DNA of 64,000 bases from Marinomonas sp. CT5 (GCF_018336975.1 NZ_CP025572.1:1459910-1523909), one strand, 5' to 3'. Shown: positions 38,963 through 48,894, counted from the first letter of the stretch. Numbers and translations: made by a program. Notes: generated by a model not told the origin, from the sequence alone.

Positions 38963-40045
38963 ATGCAATTGAATAAAATACCGACAACAATTGTGACTGG
39001 CTTTTTGGGCAGTGGTAAAACAACATTATTGTCGAATGTACTTAAACAAGCGGCTGGAAAGCGCATAGCAGTCATTGTTAATGAATTTGGTGAGCTAGAC
39101 ATCGACTCAGATCTTTTGCGCTCTTGTCCACTTGATTGTCCAGAAGGTGTGGAAGAAGGAAGCCAGCGCAGTGACGATGGCTTTTATGAACTCGCCAATG
39201 GCTGCATTTGCTGCACAGTAGAAGAAGAGTTTTTGCCTGTAATGCAGCAGTTGGTCGCCCGTCGTGGTGACATTGATCATATTTTGATTGAAACCAGTGG
39301 TTTGGCGTTGCCAAAGCCTTTGGTTCAAGCGTTTAACTGGCCAGGCATTAAAGAGCATTGCACAGTGGATGCGGTGATTACCGTTGTCGATGGCGCGGCT
39401 GTTGCGGCGGGTCGTTTTGCTCATGATGAAGACAAAGTTCAGGCACAACGTCTAGCGGATGAAAGTTTGGACCACGACCCTAGTTTGCAAGAATTATTAG
39501 ATGATCAGCTAAGTGCCGCCGATCTGGTTGTCGTCAGTAAAAACGACTTATTGAGCGACGAAGAACGTGCTCAAGTTCAAGCTGTCATTACCAATGAAGT
39601 GCCAAATACGGTTAAAACCGTTTATATCGAAAACGGTGAAGCCGCATTGGATCTTTTGTTAGGTATTGATGCTGCAACGGAAAGTCGCATTGATGACGTG
39701 CATAATCATCACGACCATCATCATGCGCACGGTGAGCATCACGAACACGCTCATGATCATTTTGATTCTTTTGTGGTGACGTTAGGAGAAGTGCAAACGG
39801 ATCTTTTGCAAGAAACCCTGACGCAGCTGGTAGAAGAACACAATATTTTCCGTATCAAAGGTTTTGCGGCGGTTCATGGCAAGCCGATGCGTAAAGTGTT
39901 TCAAGTGGTGGGTACCCGTATAGACCGTTACTTTGATCGTTTGTGGCAGCCAGATGAAGTGCGTAAAACTCAGTTAGTCTTTATTGGTAAAGGCATTAGT
40001 AAAGAGCAGATTGAGAATGTTCTGCACGATGCTTTGAGTGCTTGA
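38963..40045 (+). CDS. cobW: CobW-family GTPase metallochaperone
   Basis: A 360-residue G3E GTPase of the COG0523 family. Walker A is GFLGSGKTTLLSN, the metal-binding motif is CICCTVEEEF, and a histidine-rich stretch (about 245-265, HNHHDHHHAHGEHHEHAHDH) precedes the CobW C-terminal domain. It is thought to supply cobalt to CobN. The position between cobM and cobN supports cobW over zinc-related paralogues. Confidence 0.93.
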   Translation: MQLNKIPTTIVTGFLGSGKTTLLSNVLKQAAGKRIAVIVNEFGELDIDSDLLRSCPLDCPEGVEEGSQRSDDGFYELANGCICCTVEEEFLPVMQQLVARRGDIDHILIETSGLALPKPLVQAFNWPGIKEHCTVDAVITVVDGAAVAAGRFAHDEDKVQAQRLADESLDHDPSLQELLDDQLSAADLVVVSKNDLLSDEERAQVQAVITNEVPNTVKTVYIENGEAALDLLLGIDAATESRIDDVHNHHDHHHAHGEHHEHAHDHFDSFVVTLGEVQTDLLQETLTQLVEEHNIFRIKGFAAVHGKPMRKVFQVVGTRIDRYFDRLWQPDEVRKTQLVFIGKGISKEQIENVLHDALSA

Positions 40046-40128
40046 TATTTAAACGAAGCGGCTGCGTTTGTGGCGCCGCGCATAAATATCGAATAACTGA
40101 ATGACAAGATTGATACACTGGAGAAAGA

Positions 40129-43100
40129 GTGCACTTATTAGCAGCCAAACCGGGTGGCTTTGTCGACGATGAGGGGATTGTCGATCTTGGTCAAACGCCA
40201 GCAGACTTAGTGATTTTGGCGGCGGCTGATAGTGTACTCGGCGCACTGGGTAGCGCTCTCGACCAGATCGAAGCTTTCCGTTGTTCCAATGATGGATTGG
40301 ACGAAGTGCGATTACCGAGTGTTCGACTGGCCAATTGGATGCAGCTGGTCAAACCCGCTGCTTACGATTTATACGAACATAAGGTGCTCGATCACGCCAA
40401 AGTCGTGGTGGTTTCGCTACTGGGTGGGGAGCATTATTGGTCCTATGGTTTCCAGCGTTTGCAAGCTTGGGCGAAAGGGAAAGCGGGGCGCACTCTCATT
40501 GTGGTTCCGGGGGACGATACGCAAGATCCTGCATTAATGAGAGCGTCTACGGCGCAACCAGAAGACTGTCATCGTGTTTGGCGCTATCTACGTGAAAGCG
40601 GCCAAACCAATTCACAGCAATTATTCTATTTCCTCGCAGATCGTTACCTTGATCAAACTTGTCCTTGGCAAGAACCCGCGCCTTTACCTAGTGCGCTAAT
40701 TTATCATGCTGGTCATTCTAGTGGGTTTGCTCAATGGCAACGTCATTATAAAGATTGCTTGGCTGAAGATCGTCCCGTTGCCATTTTGGCTTTTTATCGC
40801 TCGCATTTACAAAGCGGAAATACCGCCATGTTTGATGGCCTGATTGGGGTATTGGAGCAAGAAGGCTTGGTGCCTTTGGCTGTGGCTGTGAGTTCACTCA
40901 AAGATGATGTGTCCGTAGGCTTAATTGAATCCCTAGTGGAACGCACTCAAGCCAAAGTCATTCTAAATACCACAGGCTTTGCCGCAAATCGTGTAGGCAG
41001 CCCTGATCTATCATCCGAACCGACAGATTTTCAATCCGCATTTGCTTCGCCCATTCCAGTACTGCAGTTGATTTTGTCAGGCAGTACTGAAGAAGACTGG
41101 CAGGGGCAAACGCAAGGCTTGCGCAGTCGTGATGTGGCTATGCAGATTGTTTTGCCTGAAATGGACGGCCGCATTGTTACCCGTGCTGTGAGTTTTAAAG
41201 CATTAAGTCACTACAATGACATCGCTCAAGTGGATTTGGTACGTTACGAATTACACCAAGAGCGAGCGCGTTTTGTTGCTCAGCTGGCGATGCGCTTCGC
41301 CCATTTAGCCAGTAAACCCAACCATGAAAAACGCATTGCTTTTGTGTTGGCAAATTATCCAACGAAAGACGGCCGTATTGGCAATGGGGTTGGGCTGGAT
41401 ACGCCAGCGTCAGCGGTTAATTTATTAAAAGCATTAGAAGAAGCTGGTTATCCGATAGAGAATATTCCAGATCATGGCAATGCCTTGATCGAGGAATTGC
41501 TTGGGGCTGTTACCAATAACCCCAATAGTCTGCATGAACGAGGTTGCTGGCAGAGTCTCGCCCTGGAAGACTATTTAGAGTATTTCTATCAGCTGCCGTT
41601 GGAATGCCAAAACGCGGTTTGGGATCGTTGGGGACCGCCAGAAGACGATCATAAATGCCGCGAGCAAAATGGTCAGCGTCGTATCATGTTGGCGGGGATT
41701 CGCTTAGGTGACACCTTTGTCGGTATTCAGCCTGCCCGTGGGTTTAATTTGGATCTTGCGGCGAACTACCATGATCCAGATTTGATTCCGCCTCACAGCT
41801 ATTTGGCTTTTTACTTTTGGCTGCGTCACGTCTACAAAGTCGATGCCTTTGTGCACGTGGGAAAACATGGCAACCTTGAATGGTTACCGGGCAAAGGTAC
41901 GGCTTTGTCTGCTTCTTGCTGGCCTGATATTGCCCTTGGGCCAATGCCACACTTTTATCCCTTTATCGTGAATGATCCGGGGGAAGGGGCGCAAGCCAAG
42001 CGTCGTACCCAAGCGGTGATTATTGACCATCTTATGCCGCCGATGACACGTGCAGAAACCTATGGCGAGATGGCCGAATTAGAAAATCTAGTTGATGAAT
42101 ATTATCAAGCCATGGGAATGGATGTGCGCCGTGAAAGCTGGTTGCGCGAGCAAATTCTTCAGAAAGTCCAAACCTCTCATTTATTGGAAGAGTTAACCGG
42201 TATCGAACCTGATAATGAAGACACTGTGCTGGAAGGTTTGGATGCCTATTTATGTGACATTAAAGAAGCTCAAATTCGCCATGGTTTGCATCGTTTAGGG
42301 GAGCTACCCGAAGACGATAAATTGGCGGATACGCTGGTGGCCTTGTTGCGTTTACCACGAGGCAGTGACATCACTAGCCAAGGCATTTTGCACGCATTAG
42401 TGAACGATTTGTCATTGCAGCACGACGGCTTTGATCCAATGAAAAGTGAGCGCACGTCTTGGGCTGGTGACAAGCCAGACGTCTTGTTAGCGGTAAGTAG
42501 TTTGGCTTGGCGAACCCATGCCGACACCAAAGAGCGCTTAGAATTATTGGCTAAATCCTTGGTGCTCAGTCATTTGATGGGCAATGAATCAACCGAGGAA
42601 TTGGCCGCCAAGCTGCCTCACACCGCCATGCTATTGGCACACAGTAAAAAGCGCCTATTAGTTGCTTTGCAACAAAGTGCGCAGGATGAAATACAAGCCT
42701 TGATTACGGGGTTGGCGGGGGGCTTTATTCCTCCAGGGCCTAGTGGCGCGCCGACACGTGGGCGGCTCGACACATTACCGACAGGACGCAATTTCTTCTC
42801 GGTGGATAATCGCGCCATTCCGTCACCAGCGGCGTGGGCAATTGGTCAGCAATCGGCCGAAGCGTTAATCCAGCGACACTTACAGGAGCATGGGGATTAT
42901 CCAAAAGATTTGGGATTGTCTGTGTGGGGAACGGCCACCATGCGAACTGGCGGCGATGATATTGCACAGGCCTTTGCTTTGATGGGAGTGCGTCCTATTT
43001 GGGCGGCTGGTTCAAACCGAGTGACGGATTTTGAAATTCTTTCCTGCATGCAATTAGGACGTCCACGCGTGGATGTCACCTTGCGCGTTTCGGGCTTCTT

Positions 43101-44010
43101 TCGTGATGCCTTTGCCAATGTCATGCGCCTTTATGATGCCGCGGTACAAGCCATTGCCGATTATCAAGAGCCAGGCAATGGCAATGTTATTCGTGCTAAC
43201 GTGGAAGCGCGCAAAAGCAAATTGCTCGCTCAAGGTATGAGCGCGGAAGAAGCCAGCCGCCAAGCTTCCTATCGGGTATTTGGTAGTAAACCAGGTGCCT
43301 ATGGTGCTGGGTTGCAAGGCTTGATTGACGAGCGTTGCTGGGATACCAAAGCGGATCTTGCGGAAGCTTATGTGAACTGGGGCGGTTATGCATACGGTTC
43401 CAATAATGACGGAACAAATAATAAGGGCGAAGGGGTAGAAGCCAAAGCGGCGTTTGTTGAGCGTTTGTCGCAACTGGATGCGGTTGTACAAAACCAAGAT
43501 AACCGCGAACATGATATTCTTGATTCAGACGATTATTATCAATTCCAAGGTGGCATGACCAACGCGGTGACGGAATTTCGTGGTCAAGCACCGAGTGTGT
43601 ATCACAACGATCATTCGAATCCGAGCTCACCCAAAATTCGCACTTTGAAAGAAGAGTTAAACCGAGTAGTAAGATCACGGGTACTGAACCCTAAATGGAT
43701 AGAAGCCATGCAAACACATGGTTATAAAGGCGCTTTTGAAATGACCGCTACGGTGGATTATCTATTTGCTTATGACGCGACAACGGATTTAGTGTCGGAT
43801 TATCAATACGAACAAGTGACCGATCGATTATTTCTTGATCCAGACAATCAAGCCTTTATACGCGATAATAACCCCCATGCGCTGGAAGAAATGGGCGAGC
43901 GCTTATTAGAAGCGATACAACGAGGCATGTGGCAAAACGCCGATGCTCATAAAGAAAAAATTCAATCCTTGTTGCTTGATTTAGATCAGCAGCAAGAGCA
44001 ACGTCAGTGA
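40129..44010 (+). CDS. cobN: Cobaltochelatase subunit CobN
   Basis: A 1293-residue large chelatase subunit homologous to BchH/ChlH, which inserts cobalt into hydrogenobyrinic acid diamide in the aerobic pathway. Typical segments are YFWLRHVYKVDAFVHVGKHG, GNLEWLPGKG and LPTGRNFFSVD. The start is GTG 40129, 2 nt after GGAGAAAG. CobN normally needs AAA partners (CobS and CobT, or ChlI/ChlD-type proteins); none is in this window. It is followed by a CbiX-type gene. Confidence 0.95.
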   Translation: MHLLAAKPGGFVDDEGIVDLGQTPADLVILAAADSVLGALGSALDQIEAFRCSNDGLDEVRLPSVRLANWMQLVKPAAYDLYEHKVLDHAKVVVVSLLGGEHYWSYGFQRLQAWAKGKAGRTLIVVPGDDTQDPALMRASTAQPEDCHRVWRYLRESGQTNSQQLFYFLADRYLDQTCPWQEPAPLPSALIYHAGHSSGFAQWQRHYKDCLAEDRPVAILAFYRSHLQSGNTAMFDGLIGVLEQEGLVPLAVAVSSLKDDVSVGLIESLVERTQAKVILNTTGFAANRVGSPDLSSEPTDFQSAFASPIPVLQLILSGSTEEDWQGQTQGLRSRDVAMQIVLPEMDGRIVTRAVSFKALSHYNDIAQVDLVRYELHQERARFVAQLAMRFAHLASKPNHEKRIAFVLANYPTKDGRIGNGVGLDTPASAVNLLKALEEAGYPIENIPDHGNALIEELLGAVTNNPNSLHERGCWQSLALEDYLEYFYQLPLECQNAVWDRWGPPEDDHKCREQNGQRRIMLAGIRLGDTFVGIQPARGFNLDLAANYHDPDLIPPHSYLAFYFWLRHVYKVDAFVHVGKHGNLEWLPGKGTALSASCWPDIALGPMPHFYPFIVNDPGEGAQAKRRTQAVIIDHLMPPMTRAETYGEMAELENLVDEYYQAMGMDVRRESWLREQILQKVQTSHLLEELTGIEPDNEDTVLEGLDAYLCDIKEAQIRHGLHRLGELPEDDKLADTLVALLRLPRGSDITSQGILHALVNDLSLQHDGFDPMKSERTSWAGDKPDVLLAVSSLAWRTHADTKERLELLAKSLVLSHLMGNESTEELAAKLPHTAMLLAHSKKRLLVALQQSAQDEIQALITGLAGGFIPPGPSGAPTRGRLDTLPTGRNFFSVDNRAIPSPAAWAIGQQSAEALIQRHLQEHGDYPKDLGLSVWGTATMRTGGDDIAQAFALMGVRPIWAAGSNRVTDFEILSCMQLGRPRVDVTLRVSGFFRDAFANVMRLYDAAVQAIADYQEPGNGNVIRANVEARKSKLLAQGMSAEEASRQASYRVFGSKPGAYGAGLQGLIDERCWDTKADLAEAYVNWGGYAYGSNNDGTNNKGEGVEAKAAFVERLSQLDAVVQNQDNREHDILDSDDYYQFQGGMTNAVTEFRGQAPSVYHNDHSNPSSPKIRTLKEELNRVVRSRVLNPKWIEAMQTHGYKGAFEMTATVDYLFAYDATTDLVSDYQYEQVTDRLFLDPDNQAFIRDNNPHALEEMGERLLEAIQRGMWQNADAHKEKIQSLLLDLDQQQEQRQ

Positions 44011-44093
44011 TCTTGGGCAGAAGATCTCTTGTAACCTTGCGGCTAATATCTAAACTGATTAGTCGCAGAGATGATTTAAAGTAGAGAGAAAAA

Positions 44094-45347
44094 ATGAGCA
44101 ATAAAGAACAGGCCAAAAAGGGCATTATGATTTGTGGTCATGGCAGCCGTGATAAAGACGCGGAGCGTGAATTTGGCTTAGTGGCAAAAGGACTTAAAGA
44201 GCGTTATCCAGACCTTCCTGTGGAATATGGCTTTCTTGAATTTTCTGCGCCCAATATTCATATGGGGCTAAATAGCTTGGTAAACCAAGGTGTGGAAGAA
44301 ATCTACGCTGTACCGGGTATGTTGTTTGCTGCGACCCATGCGAAAAACGACATTCCTTCTGTACTGACAACGTACGAAGAAAAGCACCCAGGTTTGCATA
44401 TTACCTACGGTCGTGAGTTAGGCCTACAAGACGACATGATCGAAGCCTTTCAAGCGCGCATTTATGAATCGCTTGGCCTTTACCCTGAAAACCCACCAGA
44501 AAATTTATACGACACCATGCTGGTGGTGGTGGGGCGTGGTACGTCTGATACGTCGGCCAATGCCGAAGCCGCTAAGCTGACTCGTATCGTCAATGAAAAT
44601 ATGGGTTTTGGTTGGGCGGATACCGTCTATTCTGGGGTGACTTACCCTTCTGTTGGTGTGGGTCTTGAAAAACTCATGAAGCTTGGTTTTAAGCGCATTG
44701 TGGTGGCGCCTTACTTCTTGTTTACCGGTCGTTTGATTAAACGCATTCAAGGTTATGTGAACAAAGTGGCTGAAGCGAACCCAGGTGTGGAATTGATTCA
44801 AACTCATTACCTAAGTGACCACTCTCGCGTGATTGATGCCTTTCAAAACCGTGTTGAAGAGATCATGCAAGGAGAACTGCAAACGGGCGAAGAAACCTTG
44901 ATGAACTCCTTCAAGCGCCGCCTTGCCGCTGGTGAAGTGGATGTGCATCATCACCATGCGGAGTTTGTAGATCCGCAAGATGATACACAAGGTTTGTCTG
45001 AGTTTGATGCGAAGCATGTGAATGTGGTTCAGTCAGAAGGTCATGATCATGCACACTCTTTAGTGCTAAAGCATGATCACAGCCACGGTCATTCCCACAG
45101 CCACGACCATTCACACGGTCATAGCCATGATCACTCACATGGGCACAGCCATTCGCATGGGCATTCCCATGATCACGGACATAGCCATGGTGTTTACAAG
45201 CACATTGGTCACCCAATGGGACCGCGTACTATGATTGGTGAAGGGGTTTGCTGCTGCTTTATGAGCCAGTTTACGGATGAGATTCTCGAAGAAGAGAAAG
45301 ATAAAATCGAGGGTGATTGCACGAAAACTGCGTTTGCCCATCGATAA
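44094..45347 (+). CDS. cbiX: Two-domain CbiX-type chelatase with His-rich tail
   Basis: A 417-residue protein with two CbiX domains (about 10-125 and 140-260). The first begins KGIMICGHGSRDKDAEREF and the second VVVGRGTSDTSANAEAAKL, consistent with sirohydrochlorin cobaltochelatase CbiX. A histidine-rich stretch (about 315-365, made of repeated HSHGHSHDHSHG) follows, then GVCCCFMSQF and a final GDC, which could bind metal or an iron-sulfur cluster. The tail may store or deliver cobalt or nickel. It ends the cob cluster, with a strong terminator next. Confidence 0.88.
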   Translation: MSNKEQAKKGIMICGHGSRDKDAEREFGLVAKGLKERYPDLPVEYGFLEFSAPNIHMGLNSLVNQGVEEIYAVPGMLFAATHAKNDIPSVLTTYEEKHPGLHITYGRELGLQDDMIEAFQARIYESLGLYPENPPENLYDTMLVVVGRGTSDTSANAEAAKLTRIVNENMGFGWADTVYSGVTYPSVGVGLEKLMKLGFKRIVVAPYFLFTGRLIKRIQGYVNKVAEANPGVELIQTHYLSDHSRVIDAFQNRVEEIMQGELQTGEETLMNSFKRRLAAGEVDVHHHHAEFVDPQDDTQGLSEFDAKHVNVVQSEGHDHAHSLVLKHDHSHGHSHSHDHSHGHSHDHSHGHSHSHGHSHDHGHSHGVYKHIGHPMGPRTMIGEGVCCCFMSQFTDEILEEEKDKIEGDCTKTAFAHR

Positions 45348-45366
45348 TGGACCTTGTTATCACGAT

Positions 45367-45398
45367 AAAAAATCAGAGCCTAGGCTCTGATTTTTTTT
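45367..45398. terminator. Bidirectional terminator after cbiX
   Basis: A nearly complete palindrome (AAAAAATCAGAGCC with GGCTCTGATTTTTT around TA) has eight T residues on the plus strand, closing the cob cluster. Confidence 0.95.
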
Positions 45399-45412
45399 AT
45401 TAGCGAAATACG

Positions 45413-45520
45413 TTATCTCGTAGGCGTTATATCGCTTTTTTCTTCTCTAGAGCTTGCCTCATTCTTTACCGTGTCCTCGGAGTTGGGCTCGATTTCCACT
45501 GTTTCTACTTTTGGTTCTTT
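45413..45520 (-). pseudogene. Possible C-terminal remnant, minus strand
   Basis: Between two in-frame stops the minus strand encodes 35 residues with an acidic/Glu-Lys-rich, protein-like composition (KEPKVETVEIEPNSEDTVKN, then EASSREEKSDI). There is no start codon with a ribosome-binding site. It converges on the terminator at 45367, as the 3' end of a real gene would. It may be all that is left of a deleted gene, or a chance open frame. Confidence 0.25.
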
Positions 45521-45523
45521 TTA

Positions 45524-45787
45524 ATGCATGTTGTAAGTCTATTTCGTTTGGCAAGTCTTTGTGTAGGAGAAATGGGGCGTTAACTAAAAAATTGATTTAG
45601 TCATTCCAATACATTAAGGAATTAGTTTTTGGGATTTTTTTACACAAAATAGACAAATTAGAATGTATTCACCTTATAACTTTCCTTTTAGGGTTTAATT
45701 TCTATAAATGCTTTTTGCCTCAGTTTTTATTATAAGATCTCTTTATAATGGTTCGCATTCATTATATTTATTGGGAGTCGGGCCAAG
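45524..45787 (+). promoter_or_regulatory. AT-rich upstream region of lpxR with a -10 element
   Basis: This 264-bp AT-rich stretch holds no coding sequence. A perfect TATAAT lies at 45744-45749, about 39 bp before the lpxR start, but no good -35 is found at the right distance. GGGAG (45773-45777) supports the GTG start at 45788. Confidence 0.45.
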
Positions 45788-46825
45788 GTGCAAACAGTAA
45801 ACCGTTATACAAGAAGAGGTATGTTCAAGCTAAGCAACGTATCTGCCATTAAATATTACCTTTTAAGTTTTTCTCTGTTAGCTACGATGCCAGTTTTTGC
45901 GGATACAAGTTGGGTTTCAGCAACGCTAGATAATGATGTTTTTGTGTATGAAGACAATGGTTATACCAATGGGCTTTATGTTTCATGGTACGACTTAAGA
46001 GATAGTGATGCTTCTGATCACACTCCAGATTTTTGGGTAAAACCGCTTATGTGGACTATGCCCTCAGGGCCAGTAGAAAGCTCCGCCAATATCTATGGTA
46101 TTGGACAAATTATCAATACTTCGGATGATATTGAAGATCCAAATCCACCGAAAAATGATTTTCCATACTCGGCTTTGTTAGGCCTTAACAATACTTTTAT
46201 TGCTACCCGAGGCGATCATGCAGATCGTGTAAGTACAACAATCGGTATTGTCGGTCCTCTTGCATTGGGGGAGCAAACACAAAAGGTTGTACACCGTATT
46301 ATTGGTGCGCAAGAGCCTATGGGGTGGGATACTCAGCTGAAAACGGAAGTTGCATTTCAATTATCTCGCAGTCGTATTTGGCGTTCTTGGGCATCAGAAC
46401 TAGACACTATGGATCTGCTAACAGGTGCTGACATCAGTGTTGGAACCATTAAAAGTTCAGTGAGTACCGGTTTTATGTTTCGCTACGGACGGAATTTAGC
46501 CGTTTCGTATCAAACGGTTTTGTTATCGGAGAACAGAATGGCTAATCCAACTGCTGTGGGGAATGGTTGGTTTGTCTATGCCGGTTTAAAAGCGGGTTAT
46601 GTTTTTAATCAAATCTTTACGGATGGTAATACTTTTCGTGATAGTCGATCTATTGATTACAACCATAGAAATAATATATTTACCACGGGATTAACTTATT
46701 CATGGGGAGAGTCCGCTCTGTCTTTTGCGGTTAATTCCCCTTTTACTATCAATGGTAGTGATGCAGATAAAAAGTTTGATGAACAGACTCGTTATGGCAC
46801 CTTGACCTTTGCTTGGCAAATATAA
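45788..46825 (+). CDS. LpxR-like lipid A deacylase family outer membrane protein
   Basis: A 345-residue outer-membrane beta-barrel of the LpxR/DUF2219 family. LDNDVF with the catalytic Asn-Asp pair, the YTNGL motif and VVHRIIGAQEPMGWDTQL are typical, and the protein ends in aromatic residues (FAWQI). LpxR removes the 3'-acyloxyacyl group of lipid A. The signal peptide is clear (LLSFSLLATMPVFA). The start is GTG 45788, supported by GGGAG, or ATG 45821. It is monocistronic. Confidence 0.82.
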   Translation: MQTVNRYTRRGMFKLSNVSAIKYYLLSFSLLATMPVFADTSWVSATLDNDVFVYEDNGYTNGLYVSWYDLRDSDASDHTPDFWVKPLMWTMPSGPVESSANIYGIGQIINTSDDIEDPNPPKNDFPYSALLGLNNTFIATRGDHADRVSTTIGIVGPLALGEQTQKVVHRIIGAQEPMGWDTQLKTEVAFQLSRSRIWRSWASELDTMDLLTGADISVGTIKSSVSTGFMFRYGRNLAVSYQTVLLSENRMANPTAVGNGWFVYAGLKAGYVFNQIFTDGNTFRDSRSIDYNHRNNIFTTGLTYSWGESALSFAVNSPFTINGSDADKKFDEQTRYGTLTFAWQI

Positions 46826-46857
46826 CCACGTCTGATTTATTTGTTTTCCAATACGAT

Positions 46858-46889
46858 CGCCCCGAGAGCCTACTAAAGCTCTTGGGGCG
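46858..46889. terminator. Stem-loop between lpxR and pcaD
   Basis: A 12-bp stem (CGCCCCGAGAGC with GCTCTTGGGGCG, one G-U pair) with an 8-nt loop lies between convergent genes. No T-run on the plus strand. Confidence 0.65.
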
Positions 46890-46915
46890 AAGTATAGATG
46901 GTGAAAAACCGATTA

Positions 46916-47683
46916 TTATGAGATAAAGCCTTTAATTAGGCTGGTGAGTTGATCTGGTGATTCTACCGATGGCACATGGCCAATCTTCTCTATAATTTCT
47001 AGCTTATTAACCTGTAGTGATGAAGCGAGTGTTTTCATCAGTTCTGGCGTGGTTGCGACATCTTTCTCACCACAGATTAATTGTATTGGTAGCGAACTTG
47101 ATTTTAATGAATCATTGAGATCCATATTGCCAAGCCATGCGCAAAGCTCACCGTAACTAAAGTCATCTACTTTGGCGAGTTGTTCCTGCCAGTAAGTGGC
47201 TAACGTCGGGTTAGTTTTCACACTGTCTTCACTAAACCAGCGTAACACTAAGGTTGGTGCCATACTTTCTAGTCCCAACGTCATCACATCTTTTTGACGA
47301 GTTAGCCACGCCTCTTGGCTGCCAATTTTTGCCCCCGTGTTGGTTAAGGTGGCACTTAACAAACGCTCAGGGTGTTGGGTGACGAGTTGTTGACCAATCA
47401 TGCCGCCAATAGACGTTCCCACATAATGAAATTTTTCGATGCCCAGCTCATCACATTTTGCAATTAAGGGGTCAATCAACGCGTTGGGTGTTAACGGTGA
47501 AGCGCTTGAGTCAAGGGGGGCGCTTAAGCCGTGACCAGGAAGATCCCAGCGAATGATTCGAAAATCTTTTAGTAATTCAGGGACAATGCCATCCCAAACT
47601 CGGCTGTTCATGCCTAAAGGATGACCAAGGACGATAACGGGTTTATGGCTATCGCCTTCAAAGGTAAAAAATAATTTCTTCAT
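46916..47683 (-). CDS. pcaD: 3-oxoadipate enol-lactonase PcaD
   Basis: A 255-residue alpha/beta hydrolase that opens 3-oxoadipate enol-lactone. The nucleophile serine lies in VGTSIGGMIGQ, the acid in CGEKDVATTP and the histidine in GHVPSVESP. I place the start at ATG 47683, overlapping the pcaF stop by one base (TAATG); longer readings would run into pcaF. It is the last gene of pcaIJFD. Confidence 0.92.
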   Translation of the reverse strand: MKKLFFTFEGDSHKPVIVLGHPLGMNSRVWDGIVPELLKDFRIIRWDLPGHGLSAPLDSSASPLTPNALIDPLIAKCDELGIEKFHYVGTSIGGMIGQQLVTQHPERLLSATLTNTGAKIGSQEAWLTRQKDVMTLGLESMAPTLVLRWFSEDSVKTNPTLATYWQEQLAKVDDFSYGELCAWLGNMDLNDSLKSSSLPIQLICGEKDVATTPELMKTLASSLQVNKLEIIEKIGHVPSVESPDQLTSLIKGFIS

Positions 47684-48894
47684 TAAATGTCGCTCCGTTC
47701 GATCAGCATCGCAATGCCTTGTCCGACGCCAATACACATGGTGCACAATGCATAGCGTCCACCTGTGCGTTTTAGCTGCATAGCGGCAGATTGTAATAGG
47801 CGAGCACCTGACATACCTAATGGATGGCCAAGAGCAATAGCACCGCCATTTGGATTAATGCGTTCGTCTTCAGGTGAAAGCCCCAATTCTTGAATGCAGG
47901 CTAAGCCTTGTACCGCAAAGGCTTCATTTAATTCGATCACATCCATATCCGCAAGAGAAAGACCGGTACGCTTTAGCAATTTTTGCACCGCAGGAACGGG
48001 ACCCATGCCCATTACTGTGGGTTCAACACCGGCCGTTGCCATGCCGATGATTTTCGCCAGAGGCTCTAACTTTTGGCTTTCGACTGCGGCTTTACTTGCA
48101 ATTAACATGGCCGCCGCTCCGTCGTTTATGCCAGATGCGTTACCTGCTGTTACTGAACCATTGTTTCGAAATGGGGCTTTCAGCTTGGCTAAGTCTTCCA
48201 AGGTGGTGTCAGGACGTAAATGTTCATCTTGATCGACAACAATTAGGTTGCCGCGTCTTGGTTGAATCGTGATTGGTGTGATTTCTTCAGCAAAACGACC
48301 GGCTTCTTGTGCTGCTTTGGCTTTTTGTTGAGAGCGTAAAGCGAATGCATCTTGTTGTTCGCGAGTTATCTTGTAGCGCTCAGCAATATTTTCCGCGGTT
48401 TCCGGCATGGATTCTGTGCCATACAAAGACTTTAAGACAGGGTTGATAAAACGCCAGCCCATGGTGGTGTCTTCTAATTTTTGCTGTCTATCGTATGCCG
48501 CATTGGGTTTACCCATAACAAATGGCGCGCGAGACATGGACTCAACACCGCCGGCAAGCATCAAGTCTGCTTCACCTGCTTGAATGGCTCGGAATGCAGC
48601 GCCAACAGCGTCCATACCTGATCCACATAAGCGGTTTATTGTCGTTGCAGAGACGCTATAAGGCATACCCGATAGAAGGGTGGCCATGCGTGCCACGTTA
48701 CGATTGTCTTCACCTGATTGATTGGCGCAACCAAAAATCGCGTCATCAATGGCCGCAGGGTCGAGATCTGGGGCATCTTTCAATACAGATTGAATGACTT
48801 GAGCTAGCATGTCGTCAGGACGAACGGCCGCAAGGGATCCGGCGTAACGGCCAACAGCAGAGCGTTTAGGATGACAGATGTAAACAGAACTCAT
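47683..48894 (-). CDS. pcaF: 3-oxoadipyl-CoA thiolase PcaF
   Basis: A 403-residue thiolase that cleaves 3-oxoadipyl-CoA to succinyl-CoA and acetyl-CoA. Nucleophile Cys90 is in NRLCGSGMDAV, the histidine in GHPLGMSGARL and the second cysteine in CTMCIGVGQG. The beta-ketoadipyl type is indicated by its place in the pca operon. It overlaps pcaJ by 4 bp (ATGA) and pcaD by 1 bp. Confidence 0.95.
   Translation of the reverse strand: MSSVYICHPKRSAVGRYAGSLAAVRPDDMLAQVIQSVLKDAPDLDPAAIDDAIFGCANQSGEDNRNVARMATLLSGMPYSVSATTINRLCGSGMDAVGAAFRAIQAGEADLMLAGGVESMSRAPFVMGKPNAAYDRQQKLEDTTMGWRFINPVLKSLYGTESMPETAENIAERYKITREQQDAFALRSQQKAKAAQEAGRFAEEITPITIQPRRGNLIVVDQDEHLRPDTTLEDLAKLKAPFRNNGSVTAGNASGINDGAAAMLIASKAAVESQKLEPLAKIIGMATAGVEPTVMGMGPVPAVQKLLKRTGLSLADMDVIELNEAFAVQGLACIQELGLSPEDERINPNGGAIALGHPLGMSGARLLQSAAMQLKRTGGRYALCTMCIGVGQGIAMLIERSDI

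Noticed and set aside
42270..43680. Several antisense open frames of 70-160 codons within cobN
   Set aside because: They are shadows of the strongly coding cobN frame with no start signals or recognisable domains.
45055..45190. Short tandem DNA repeats resembling a repeat array or CRISPR
   Set aside because: The repeats are in-frame codons for the His-rich tail of CbiX, vary in unit, and have no spacers.
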